From Ramicandelaber brevisporus (Eukaryota > Kickxellomycota > Ramicandelaberales > Ramicandelaberaceae), in the NCBI GenBank assembly GCA_025201865.1, contig MU603138.1, positions 1-18,479 of the forward strand: 18,479 nucleotides of DNA, in the 5' to 3' direction. A model generated the notes under the pieces. It had not been told where the DNA came from, searched no databases, and was given only the letters and a program-made list of their open reading frames with translations. Of this stretch, positions 8,592 to 18,200 are shown one piece after another. The translations under genes were made by a program, and so were the position numbers. How positions within the stretch are numbered: the first letter of the stretch is position 1; each line of letters opens with the position of its first letter.

Positions 8592-8611
8592 ATAATAATA
8601 ATAATAATAAT
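8592..8611 (+). repeat. (AAT)n microsatellite
   Basis: Six to seven perfect ATA/AAT units lie between tRNA-Leu and the ASN1 stop codon, probably within or beyond the ASN1 3' UTR. No function is implied. Confidence 0.9.
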
Positions 8612-8670
8612 GTTGAAACAGTCTTTTATGAAAAACAGACAAACAAACAAACGGGAAAGACGGTGTTTGT

Positions 8671-10548
8671 TTAGGCGGACTCCTTCTTTTCGTAAGCTGC
8701 AACGTGCAGAGCTTGGGCACGGCCAGATGGATCAGCAGAGCAGCCCCAGTCAGTGCGCGGCACCCAGCGAACAACGCTGGCGCGGCACGCCTTCTCCGGG
8801 AACCACTGGTCAAACATCTGACGGTACCAGCATGCTTCCTTGGTGTCTGGAGTGTCATCTGGCCACAGCTCAGAGCGCTTGGCAAACACTTCGTCAGAAA
8901 TCTTGGTCTCGGCCAAGTCACGCAGCGAGTCAATCCACGAATATCCAACACCATCAGAGAACTGCTCCTTCTGGCGCCACAAGATGGAGTCTGGCAGATA
9001 TGGGCCGTATTCGCCAATGCGCTCGGTGGCCTTCTTGCCAGCTGGACCGGAAAGGCGCATCTTTTGCTGCTGTTCAACCAGTTGCTGTGGAGCGAGACCG
9101 CGCTCGTAGTCAGTGAAGCCGACGTCGTCGCAGTTGGTGTCGAATGCCTTGCGGATGATGGTCTTCTCCATGCGCTGTGGCGATGACATCTTGGTGGCTG
9201 GATCGACAGTGCTCATGGCAACCTGCAGGAACTCCTTGTCGAGGAATGGAACACGAGCCTCGAGACCCCATGCCATGGTGCTCTTGTTGGCACGCAAGCA
9301 GTCGGCGGTGTGCAGGTTGACGATGCGCTTGACGGTCTCGTTGTGCAGCTCCTTGCTGTTTGGAGCCTTGCTAAAGTACAGGTAGCCAGCAAGCACCTCG
9401 TCGGAGCCTTCGCCAGACAGCACCATCTTGACACCCATGGACTTGATCTTGCGGCTGAGCAGGTACATTGGCGTGGATGCGCGAATGGTGGTCACATCGT
9501 ATGTCTCGAGGTGGTAGATGACATCGGCCAGAGCGTCGTGTCCCTCCTCAATCGTGAATGTGTACTCGTGGTGGATGGTGCGCAAGAATGCAGCGGCCTT
9601 CTTGGCGGCGACCAAATCAGGTGCACCTGGCAGTCCAATGGAGAAGGAGTGGATGCGCGGCCAAGAGCGCACGGCACGGCTGTCCATGTCGGCATTGTCT
9701 TCGCTGTCGCTGGCGCTGGACATTGCAATCTTGCGTGCTTCGCGAACGGTGATGGCAGCAATCAGACTGGAGTCGAGTCCACCGCTGAGCAGCACGCCGT
9801 AGGGCACTTCGGCCATGAGACGCTTGCGCACAGCCTTGGTGAGCGCCTCACGCAGCGCCTTGTATGTCTCTGGAGCCAGTTTTGCATCGCCGCTGGCTGG
9901 ATCGACAATGGTGTTGGATGGGGCTGGGATGATGCCGGCGTCGTAATCCTTGAGCCACTGTGGGTTGAAGTAGCGGGTAGTCTCGCCAGTCTTGGAGTCG
10001 TACACGTGACCGGGTGGGAATGCCTCGATTGTGTCACACTCGTCGTGCAGCGCCTTGAGCTCACTGGCAAACCACACGGTGCCTGGCATCTTTGACGATG
10101 TGCCCTTGTACAGGGTGGTGATGCCAATTGGATCACGGGCGGCAATCAACCGGTGCTGCTTTGTGTCGAGCAGCACCCAGGCAAACATGCCGTCCAGCTT
10201 CGACGCGACTTCTGGGCCAATCTCATTGTACATGTGCAGGATGACCTCGCAGTCGGAATGGGTGGCAAACGGCACTGGTGTCTTGAGCTCGCTGCGCAGC
10301 TGCTTGTGGTTGTAGATCTCGCCGTTGACGGTCAGGATGAGCGTCTCGTCTGCGTTGGTGAGTGGCTGAGCACCGCTGTCAACGCCAACAATGGCCAGAC
10401 GCTCGTGAGCAAGCAGCGAGCTTCCCTTGATCTTGCAGCCACTCCAGTCTGGGCCGCGATGGCGGAGGCGGCGCGAAAGCAGCAAGGCGCGACTGCGATA
10501 CTCGTTGATGTCGCCAGCGTAGTTGAATACTGCGAAAATACCACACAT
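8671..10548 (-). CDS. ASN1: Asparagine synthetase, glutamine-hydrolysing
   Basis: This 625-residue cytosolic enzyme makes asparagine from aspartate, glutamine and ATP. It starts MCGIFAVF: after Met removal, Cys2 is the N-terminal nucleophile of the class II glutaminase domain, which fixes the start at 10548. The frame stays open further upstream but contains no ATG. Glutaminase-pocket residues are visible: RHRGPDWSG (29-37), Arg50 in HERLAIV, VNGEIYN (74-80) and Asp99. The synthetase domain has the ATP pyrophosphatase loop SGGLDSS (255-261), [12 protein letters not shown] (348-359), LSGEGSDE (377-384) and ARVPFLD (431-437). It is somewhat longer than the usual 555-575 residues. An acidic Ser/Asp stretch at about 277-290 accounts for part of this. 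Codons are strongly biased (AAG, CTC/CTG, GGC), suggesting high expression. A Gcn4-type site lies upstream. Confidence 0.97.
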   Translation of the reverse strand: MCGIFAVFNYAGDINEYRSRALLLSRRLRHRGPDWSGCKIKGSSLLAHERLAIVGVDSGAQPLTNADETLILTVNGEIYNHKQLRSELKTPVPFATHSDCEVILHMYNEIGPEVASKLDGMFAWVLLDTKQHRLIAARDPIGITTLYKGTSSKMPGTVWFASELKALHDECDTIEAFPPGHVYDSKTGETTRYFNPQWLKDYDAGIIPAPSNTIVDPASGDAKLAPETYKALREALTKAVRKRLMAEVPYGVLLSGGLDSSLIAAITVREARKIAMSSASDSEDNADMDSRAVRSWPRIHSFSIGLPGAPDLVAAKKAAAFLRTIHHEYTFTIEEGHDALADVIYHLETYDVTTIRASTPMYLLSRKIKSMGVKMVLSGEGSDEVLAGYLYFSKAPNSKELHNETVKRIVNLHTADCLRANKSTMAWGLEARVPFLDKEFLQVAMSTVDPATKMSSPQRMEKTIIRKAFDTNCDDVGFTDYERGLAPQQLVEQQQKMRLSGPAGKKATERIGEYGPYLPDSILWRQKEQFSDGVGYSWIDSLRDLAETKISDEVFAKRSELWPDDTPDTKEACWYRQMFDQWFPEKACRASVVRWVPRTDWGCSADPSGRAQALHVAAYEKKESA

Positions 10549-10852
10549 TGGAGTCGACTTGCTTTTTGTTTTGTTAGTGCTATGACTGCTGTGGTAGTTG
10601 AGAGGCTGTGGTAGTGGAGAGGCTGTAGTTTGAGAGCTAATTGAAGGAAAGGCGGGTTGTTTACTGAGCACAGGTCAGGAATGGACGTCTCGAGCGTGCA
10701 TATATCTGTGGTCGTGTCGGGTCGAAGGAGGTGACTCAAACAATTTTTACGGGCGAATGCGATGATTTGGTGACAAACCTTATCTGTGTGAGCCACACCG
10801 TGTCTTAACGATTTTAATTGGCGATTGGCGTGAGAAATTCTTTTGAAAACGA
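10549..10852 (-). promoter_or_regulatory. ASN1 upstream region
   Basis: This 304-base spacer lies between the end of the C1/Pex30-like gene and the ASN1 start. It must hold the ASN1 promoter and the neighbour's 3' end. It contains a TGACTCA element (10732-10738) and an AT-rich TATATG-like patch near 10700 on the ASN1 strand. No other gene is seen. Confidence 0.6.
10732..10738. promoter_or_regulatory. Gcn4/CPC1-type bZIP binding site (TGACTCA) upstream of ASN1
   Basis: The exact core TGACTCA lies 184 bases upstream of the ASN1 ATG. In fungi this is the target of Gcn4/CpcA, which activates amino-acid biosynthesis genes during starvation, and ASN1 is a known target in yeast. Assignment rests on the exact match and its position. 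A 7-mer can also occur by chance. Confidence 0.6.
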
Positions 10853-13171
10853 CTAGCGGTTTAGTGGCCCGGCGCCGGGATTGGCCGAGTAATCAGAGTC
10901 AGACGAATAGTCACTATAGCTGTCGCTACCAGTATCATCCTCGTCGCTTGTTGGTGGAGCCGACTCAATGACTCGTGTTAGCGCCCGTCGTCGGGTGTAG
11001 GCACGGATGCTTGGGTTGGCGCGTGGATGTCTCCAGAACTGGTCGGTATACACCCATCCGTCCTCGCCGCAGCTGGCGCCGTCTGTTTTACGCGCTGCCA
11101 CAGTCCACTCGGATCCTGGTGCAAACCGATAGCCTTTTGGAGCAGCAACCTCCTCGAGAGTCTTGTATGCCATATCGCTGTCAATCTCGAGGAACGGCGG
11201 GCGATTCTCGTGGCTCATAGTATGCGCCAGCCAGCCCAGACCGATCCACCAGCGCTGATGCTCCCAGACCATGACATGCGTACCAACGTTGCGTAGACCA
11301 AGCGCAGTTGATGCTGGCACCGTGTACTTTGAGGCAACTGCGGTAGAGCGAGCCCTGCTGCTGCTGCTTCTGCTGCCACTGCCACCGCCTTCATCTAATT
11401 CGGCCTCGGATAGCCCAGATGATTCGGAGCTGTCATCACGTTTACTGCGCTTCTGTTTCGAGCCCTTTCGGCGCCACCACCTGCGGATTCGTGCGACAAA
11501 CACGGCCCATAATCTGCGTGGATCAAACAAGTGCACTAGCTGTGTTAATCTAAACATGACCAAATCGACAGCCTCGTCCACCGAATGCACATCAGCCATA
11601 TGAACCAGGGCAATCAACCATGGCGCTCTCAAACACATTGCTGAAACACCTGCAAATGCAAACAATACCTTTGTCGGCACAAAGTACAGCACTGGCAGCA
11701 TTGCAAACATTGCGACAAGAGCAGCTTGGCCAACAAGCAGACTCATTCGTGGATCCTCAGCATAGTCGATTCTTCTTAACAACGGCACAATATTCTCATA
11801 GCCAACATTGTACATGTGCATTGAGTTTTGGGTGAATCGGAGATTGCGCTTCAATGTTTCAGAGTCCAACCGAGATGCAGGCGGTGGAATCAGTTTTGGC
11901 GGACCAACCTCAAATCCAGGCGGAACTCCACCAGACGCCAGCGAAGACTGAGCATCGGTTAGCGAGCCGGCTTTCTTGGCCATTTCCACCTTTTCATTAA
12001 ATTTATAAGTTCTCCAGTATGTGAATCCAATCAATGTCGACAATGCAGCAAATGGCAGCAAAAATACCAACTCTGGCGCGGCGCAGACCCACAAGTACAG
12101 GAATATCGTAGCTAAATTGAACTTGGGATATTTCCATGTCAACCAGGATAGCAATAGCTCGTGTCCAGCCACCAGTGGCCCAACTGTCCTTGTAAACTTG
12201 TTAAAGTTGCGAGGAGTAGTGGTGAGTAGACTTAGCTGGGGATTCAGCCATTCATCTTCAGGGATTGCCTCATTTTCTTTAATGGCATTTTTGATCTTTT
12301 CAGTGTATTTATCAACCCATTCATCAAGCGATTTGCGATGTTTGCCTCCCTCTCTCCAGCCACTGAATATCCCATCTGAATCATCTTCACTGGTTGCATT
12401 ACTCTTGTTTCGATTGCGGTGATGTCTGCTTCGCTGTCTACGGAAATGATGGATTGATGCAGAAGACGTTGTGTCTGTTGTTGTTGTCGTTGATGCTGCT
12501 GTCGTTGATGCTGTTGTTGCTGGATGAGGCGATGCTAAGTCTGATATCTCTGCAGTCACAGATGACACAACTTCCTTTGCAGCAATCTTAACAGTTGACA
12601 TTTTTTCAGACATTGAGCCTCTTGCATCATGTATCTTATCTTTGAATCGACTCTTTAGCGATGATCCAATTTGCTCAATCTCGGCTGCAATCCGCTCACG
12701 CTTGGACTCATGCCCACTAGTCAAATCGTGGTTTGAGCGAGGTGGCAGCGATGGGGCTGGAGCAGGCGTTGACTTTGAACTATCCATTGACGATGATATT
12801 GACGCTGATATTGACGCTGATGCTGACGATGATATTGATGCTGCTGAAGAAGTAGATGAGGACACTGTTCGAGAGTGAGACTGTTGAGATTGTGGAACAG
12901 GTGGGAGGAGAGATGGCGGCGGCTGACAAGGCCAGCTGACCTTTGATGAGCAGTTCTTGTGTGCAATATACTCGCAAACTTGGCACTGGACGCCTTGTTT
13001 CGTGAGACCCCACAGAAGACTCTGGCAGTGGTCGCAGTAGGTGGGCGAGTAGAATGACACTGTCTGGAACTGGTGACTCTTCTCTGACTGCGGCTGTTTT
13101 ACAGTAGATGCTGTCGCTGTCGTTGGTGCTGTCGTTGGTGCTGTTGTTGGTGTTACTGTTGTTGCTGTCAT
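10853..13171 (-). CDS. C1 zinc-finger + Pex24p/Pex30-like membrane domain + DysF domain protein
   Basis: A 772-residue protein. Residues 33-82 form a complete C1 finger with the pattern H-x12-C-x2-C-x13-C-x2-C-x4-H-x2-C-x7-C (H33, C46, C49, C63, C66, H71, C74, C82) and the LWGLTKQGVQC core, as in diacylglycerol/phorbol-ester binding domains. A Ser/Thr/Pro-rich linker follows. DEWLNPQLSLLTTTP and later segments match the fungal Pex24p/Pex28-32 family. Hydrophobic hairpin-like regions lie at about 350-385 and 472-525. Residues about 633-741 read as a DysF domain (VWEHQRWWIGLGWL ... GEDGWVYTDQFW). Pex30-type proteins sit in the ER and at ER-peroxisome contacts, where they shape membrane and control peroxisome and lipid-droplet formation. 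The C1 finger suggests recruitment to, or sensing of, diacylglycerol. That is inference. The C-terminus is acidic and Ser-rich. The start ATG lies 32 codons before the finger. Confidence 0.87.
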   Translation of the reverse strand: MTATTVTPTTAPTTAPTTATASTVKQPQSEKSHQFQTVSFYSPTYCDHCQSLLWGLTKQGVQCQVCEYIAHKNCSSKVSWPCQPPPSLLPPVPQSQQSHSRTVSSSTSSAASISSSASASISASISSSMDSSKSTPAPAPSLPPRSNHDLTSGHESKRERIAAEIEQIGSSLKSRFKDKIHDARGSMSEKMSTVKIAAKEVVSSVTAEISDLASPHPATTASTTAASTTTTTDTTSSASIHHFRRQRSRHHRNRNKSNATSEDDSDGIFSGWREGGKHRKSLDEWVDKYTEKIKNAIKENEAIPEDEWLNPQLSLLTTTPRNFNKFTRTVGPLVAGHELLLSWLTWKYPKFNLATIFLYLWVCAAPELVFLLPFAALSTLIGFTYWRTYKFNEKVEMAKKAGSLTDAQSSLASGGVPPGFEVGPPKLIPPPASRLDSETLKRNLRFTQNSMHMYNVGYENIVPLLRRIDYAEDPRMSLLVGQAALVAMFAMLPVLYFVPTKVLFAFAGVSAMCLRAPWLIALVHMADVHSVDEAVDLVMFRLTQLVHLFDPRRLWAVFVARIRRWWRRKGSKQKRSKRDDSSESSGLSEAELDEGGGSGSRSSSSRARSTAVASKYTVPASTALGLRNVGTHVMVWEHQRWWIGLGWLAHTMSHENRPPFLEIDSDMAYKTLEEVAAPKGYRFAPGSEWTVAARKTDGASCGEDGWVYTDQFWRHPRANPSIRAYTRRRALTRVIESAPPTSDEDDTGSDSYSDYSSDSDYSANPGAGPLNR

Positions 13172-13697
13172 CAGGAGAAGCAGAAAAGCTGTTGAAAAAA
13201 CGTTGAGATGCTTTTTGGCGAGACTGGAACAAAAATAGCTGGGTGAATAGAATGAATGAGTGTAGGGATGAGTGAATGAGGAAAGAGGCTTGTGCGCCGA
13301 CGTCGGTCATTTGTTGAAAGCGAAACAACAACTTGAGAAGAAATAACGACCATTGGACGATATTAGCGAATTAGGAGATCATCAAACACATTTACATACC
13401 AATGACCCAGGTGCTTGGGTGATTGGGGGGGAAGAAAAACTATGTCATTCATCCGGTGACACACTCTGTGCGTGTTGACGTGTGTTTACGTGTTCATTTG
13501 TTTATTCCAAGTACCATTTCAAGTTATGGATGTACCGCAGCATTGCACATGATCCTCAAGCGATATTCCAAATATGTTTTGATTGATTGATGGCAGCTGT
13601 ACTACACGGCGAACGATGGTGGATTTTTGCGAGGAAGCTTTTCATGGAAAGACGATAACACCCTCATTCTTAAAGCTAACCACCCCTAATATATAGC

Positions 13698-13731
13698 TCA
13701 TTGGAACCGCAGAAGCGGTTCTTTTCAATGA
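13698..13731. other. Strong hairpin (inverted repeat)
   Basis: The outer arms TCATTG/CAATGA pair, then a perfect 7-bp inner stem GAACCGC/GCGGTTC (13704-13710 with 13715-13721) closes on an AGAA loop. A four-T bulge lies on the 3' side. The total is 13 base pairs in 34 bases. It is the strongest secondary-structure candidate I noticed in the intergenic DNA. Confidence 0.65.
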
Positions 13732-13931
13732 TGCTTTTTATCGTGATATGTGGAGTTTGAAAACTATGATGGCTTTGTGGCAAAAACACACTCGCATATG
13801 AGGACAACTATCGTAAAGCTGAAGCGTGTTACTAATACCCGAATATATTTGATGCAATTCTGTGAGAGTCGGCAGTGTTGTGTTTTAAAAGTGCAAGTAC
13901 TAAACACGATTTCAATTAGCAAATAAGCCTT

Positions 13932-13973
13932 GGTTCTTTGTACCCTTTTGGTTCTTTGGTTCTTTGGTTCTTT
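13932..13973 (+). repeat. Tandem octamer GGTTCTTT
   Basis: Three perfect adjacent copies lie at 13950-13973, with a fourth copy at 13932-13939 separated by ten bases. This is a short minisatellite in non-coding DNA. Confidence 0.9.
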
Positions 13974-15274
13974 GCATTGATCGCCTAATTGCTGCAGATC
14001 CTCTGTTTTGTATTCTGACGGCAGCGTGACATTGACGTATTATTTGTTTCATGACAGCAGTATGACTAACTTACTCGGTGTTGAATGACAACAGAATGAC
14101 TTGTTGTTTCGGATACACAGTGGAAAACTACTATAAACAGTCTGCCCCCCAGCAACCAAGTCGAACCTGTGCAGGCTTGCGTCTTTCTCTCTCTTTTCTG
14201 CACACCACCACAACACTCCCAAACACATACAGTTTCTCTTCGACTTCCTTCAAGTATCCGGCGTTGTTCCCTCGCTGTCCCCAGGTGCCGGCGTGTGCTG
14301 GCGCGGTGTTTGGTCCCGCGTGGTGGTTGTCCTCTGCCGCCAGGTTGGTGTGGCTGGCATCCGGGTTTTCCCAGCGGCATGTTCCATCTGTTCCCCTCCC
14401 CCTCTTGGTTCGTCCCCTCCTCCGTTGGCTTTCTCCCCCACCTCTTGCATCGCACGCCGGTGTTCCCTGCCGTCGTCGTCCCTCGTCGTTGTCAAGTGGG
14501 TGGTTGCTGTGGCTTCCAGCACCTGTTCCTCCTGTTGGTGTTGTTGTCATGGCTATACTTTTTTCTTTTGGCTTGGTTCGCTTTGACTGCTGTTTGGTGC
14601 ACTTTGGTTTGTTCGTTTTTGGTCCGGACCATCTGCACGGGTATAGACTGGCTGCGCTACATGGTATAAATGAGACATTAGACACATTAGTCTTCCAGAC
14701 TCTTTGTTGTCTTGCCGACTCTCCATAGCCCTCATCCAGCCCTGTTTGAGTCTACCGCTGTAAATGCTGTAAAAACACTCACTCATAAAAATCCCCAACG
14801 GCATTCGATTTCACCGTCGTTTGCTGTGTATTATCCTATGTTCTTCCGTTCTGTTTTCTCTTTTGGTGTTGTTGTTGTTGTTGTTTTGTTCCAGCTGGCT
14901 GCCTCTTGGTGAGGACAGAGGCGCGGGACCAATCAACGAGAGAGCGACAATCCAACAGCACTCAGCAACAGGTTGTACCCCGAGTTGTCTGGGGTCAGAT
15001 TCTACACACAGAAAGAAAAGAAAAAGAGAATACACAAATGCTACGCGAGTGTCCATAAAAACAAGAAACAGCAGAACGACAGCAGCAGCCAGGCCGCCCT
15101 TTTTGCTTCCACTCTTACTCCATCCTCTCGCATTCTTTTTTTTTCTCTTTTGCATACACACTTGCATCTAGCTCGTCGCATTAGTGCATCGTCATCATCA
15201 TTTTTGCATCGACTGTATCAACAGCAGTTCCGCATCAGCATCTTCCTCTTCTCATTTAGCGAACGATAACAGTG

Positions 15275-18200
15275 ATGGTGGCCATTAGATTCACTCTGGC
15301 TGCCACTGTTGCGTTGCTGGCGGTCGTTGGCCCGGTTTTTGCCTCGCCAATGCCAGCCGCTGAGCCTGTTCCAGCTCCACTTCCAGACCCACGCAAATCT
15401 GCTGGCGGAGCTCGTGCATCTCGCTCATCTGCCCCAAGACGCGCTGCGCCGAAGCGTGCTGCACCAAAGCGTGCTGCTCCAAAGCGTGCTGCTCCAAAGC
15501 GTGCTGCACCAAAGCGTGCTGCTCCAAAGCCAGCCAAACGTGCTGCCCCTAAGGCTGCCAAACGCGCTGCTCCAAAGGCAAAGCCAGCAGCTAGACCAAG
15601 AGCCGCTCCAAAGGCTGCGGCCAGACCACGCGCTGCACCAAAGCCAGCTGCCAGACCACGCCAGCAGCCACAGTCTCGTCCATCTCCAGCTAAGCAGCAG
15701 CCACGCACTCAGCCAGTTCGCAAGGCTGCCACTCCAGCCCAAACGCCACGCAACACCGGCATTGTTGCTCCTCGCAACCGTCCTCAGTCCTCACCAGCTC
15801 CACAGCGTGCGCAGGTTCAGCGCAACGCTGCTAAGCCAGCCAACCGTCAGACTCCACGCAACACTGGCGTCGTTGGCCCACGCAACTCTCCTGTCAAGGG
15901 AGGTCTCCCATCGCAGAAGCGTAGCAGTGGTGGCCGTCCACAGCAGCTGCCAAAGAGCCCAGCCCGCAATCCAAATGCTAGCCGCCAGACTCCACGTAAC
16001 ACTGGTATCGTTGGTCCTCGTGCTCGTCCTCAGCAGCAGCGTCCAGCAGCACGCAATCAGCGCGCTACCGCTGCTCGTCCAAAGGGCGGTGTGAACGGTC
16101 GCCAGCAGCGCCGTACTCAGCAAAAGCCATCTGCTCGTCCACGTTCGACTGGTGCCAAGAAGCCAGCCGCTCGTCCACGCTCTGCTGGTGGCAAGAAGGC
16201 TACCTCTACGAAGCCAGCAGCTCGCCCACGTCGTGCTGGTGCTTCCAAGAATCCAGCAGCACGCCCACGCCGCTCTGCCGGTGCCAAGAAACCAGCAGCT
16301 CGCCCACGTTCTGCTGGTGGTAAGAAGGCTGCCTCTACTCGTCGTGCTGGTGCTTCCAAGAAGCCAGCATCTCGTTCACGCTCTGCCGGTGCCAAGAAGG
16401 CTACCTCCAAGAAGCCAGCTGCTCGCCGTGGTGCTTCCAAGAAGCCAGCTGCTCGCCCACGCCGCTCTGCCGGTGCCAAGAAACCAGCTGCTCGCCCACG
16501 CTCTGCTGGTGGTAAGAAGACTGCCTCTACTCGTCGCGCTGGTGCTTCCAAGAAGCCAGCATCTCGCCCACGTCGTTCGACTGGTGCTAAGAAGCCAGCT
16601 GCCCGTCCACGTCGCTCAGGTGCCTCTAAGAAGCCATCTGCTAGCCGTGGTGCTTCCAAGAAGCCATCTTCTCGTCGTGCCGGCGCCTCTAAGAAGCCAG
16701 CCTCTCGCTCACGCTCTGCTGGTGGCAAGAAGGCTGCCTCTTCCCGTCGTGCTGGTGGCAAGAAGACTGCCTCTACTCGTCGCTCTGGCGCATCCAAGAA
16801 GCCAGCATCTCGTCCACGCCGCTCTGCTGGTGGTAAGAAGGCTGCCTCTAAGAAGCCAGCTGCTCGCCGTGGCGCCTCTAAGAAGCCAGCCTCTCGCTCA
16901 CGCTCGACTGGCTCCAAGAAGGCTACCTCTTCCCGCCGTGCTGGTGCCAAGAAGACTGCCTCTACTCGTCGTACTGGTGCTTCCAAGAAGCCAGCAGCAC
17001 GCCCACGTCGTTCTGCTGGTGGCAAGAAGGCTACTTCATCCCGTCGCTCAACTGGTGCTAAGAAGTCATCATCCCGTCGCTCTGGTGCTTCCAAGAAGCC
17101 ATCCACTCGCCGTGGCGCTTCCAAGAAGCCAGCTTCTCGCCCACGCCGCTCAACTGGCTCTAAGAAGTCATCTACCCGTCGCTCATCGTCGAACAGACGC
17201 TCTGCAAGCAAGTCCCGTGGTTCATCTCGTGGCAGCAAGAAGTCTGGTGCTAGCAAGTCTCGCAGCCGCGGTGGCAAGTCTGCATCCAAGAAGCGCGGTG
17301 CTGGCTCAAGCAAGTCTCGTTCCACTCGCCGCTCGTCTTCTAGCAAGCGTTCCGCAAGCAAGTCCCGTGGCGGCAAGAAGCCATCTGCCCGCTCTCGCTC
17401 CGCTGGAAGCAAGAAGGGATCAAGCAAGTCCCGCTCTGCTCGTCGTGGCGCATCCAAGTCTCGCGGTGGTAAGAAGGCTGCCGGTAAGTCTCGCAGCCGT
17501 GGAGGCAAGTCTGCCTCTAAGGGCAAGTCTCGCAGCCGCGGTGGTAAGAAGTCCGCTGGCAAGTCCCGTAGCCGTGGTGGCAAATCTGCCTCCAAGGGCA
17601 AGGGCAAGGGCAAGGGCAAATCCACCAAGCGCAGTGCCGGCAAAGGTAAGGGCAAGGGCAACAAGCGCAGTGCCGGCAAGGGCAAGGGTAAGGGTAAGGG
17701 CAAGGGCAAGGATGCCGGTAAAGGTAAGGGCAAAGGCAAGGGCAAGGGTGATAAGAAGGAAAAGAAGGACGGCAAGCGCGGTCTCGACAAGGGCGACAAG
17801 AAGGATAAGCCAGACGCCGGCGGTTCCGATGGCGGTTCTGATGCTGGTAGCGACGGTGGCGATGCTGGCGCTCCACCAGCCGAGGACTCTCCAGCCCCAG
17901 AGGAATCCCCAGCTCCAGAACCAGAGGCTCCAGCTCCAGAGCCGGAAGCTGCTCCTGAGCCAGAAGCACCTGCACCAGAGCCAGAAGCACCGGCCCCAGA
18001 GCCAGAAGCTGCTCCAGCTCCAGAACCAGAGGCTGCTCCAGCTCCAGAGCCAGAGGCACCAGCCCCAGAACCACTGCCTGAGGCTCTTCCTGAGCCACCT
18101 GTAGACGATGTCCCACCACCAGTTGACATTCCAGCTGATGTTCCAGCTGAGCCACTCCCAGAGTCGTTCCCAGCACCAGAGCAGCTCCCAGCCGAGCCAC

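Larger units (their letters stand above)
13172..15274. other. Long intergenic region, no convincing gene
   Basis: About 2.1 kb separates the divergent C1/Pex30-like gene and the secreted basic protein, so it should contain both promoters. I see a strong inverted repeat (13698-13731), a tandem octamer (13932-13973) and, from about 14150 to 14640, a C+T-rich, A-poor block on the plus strand. That block stays open in several frames on both strands only because stop codons are A-rich; the translations are low-complexity and unlike proteins. Just upstream of 15275 the sequence is again pyrimidine-rich. A non-coding RNA or a very long leader is possible but not shown. Confidence 0.55.

Noticed and set aside
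9310-10095. Plus-strand 261-codon frame antisense to ASN1
   Set aside because: It lies wholly inside a well-supported conserved gene and reflects that gene's biased codons.
10549-10671. 41-codon N-terminal extension of asparagine synthetase
   Set aside because: The extension has no ATG (it begins with GTG) and would bury the catalytic N-terminal Cys, so MCGIF at 10548 is the true start.
14078-14728. Overlapping open frames on both strands (216 and 184 codons)
   Set aside because: Both arise from an A-poor, pyrimidine-rich block. The translations are Ser/Pro/Leu/Trp or Arg/Gly noise, with no family resemblance and no reason to prefer either strand.
15431-17190. Regularly spaced repeats that might suggest a CRISPR array
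   Set aside because: The units are contiguous, in frame, degenerate and protein-coding, with no unique spacers, in a eukaryotic context.
16152-18104. Plus-strand 650-codon frame inside the repetitive gene
   Set aside because: Wrong frame of the same repeats. The frame from 15275 has a signal peptide, coherent charge blocks and no stop.
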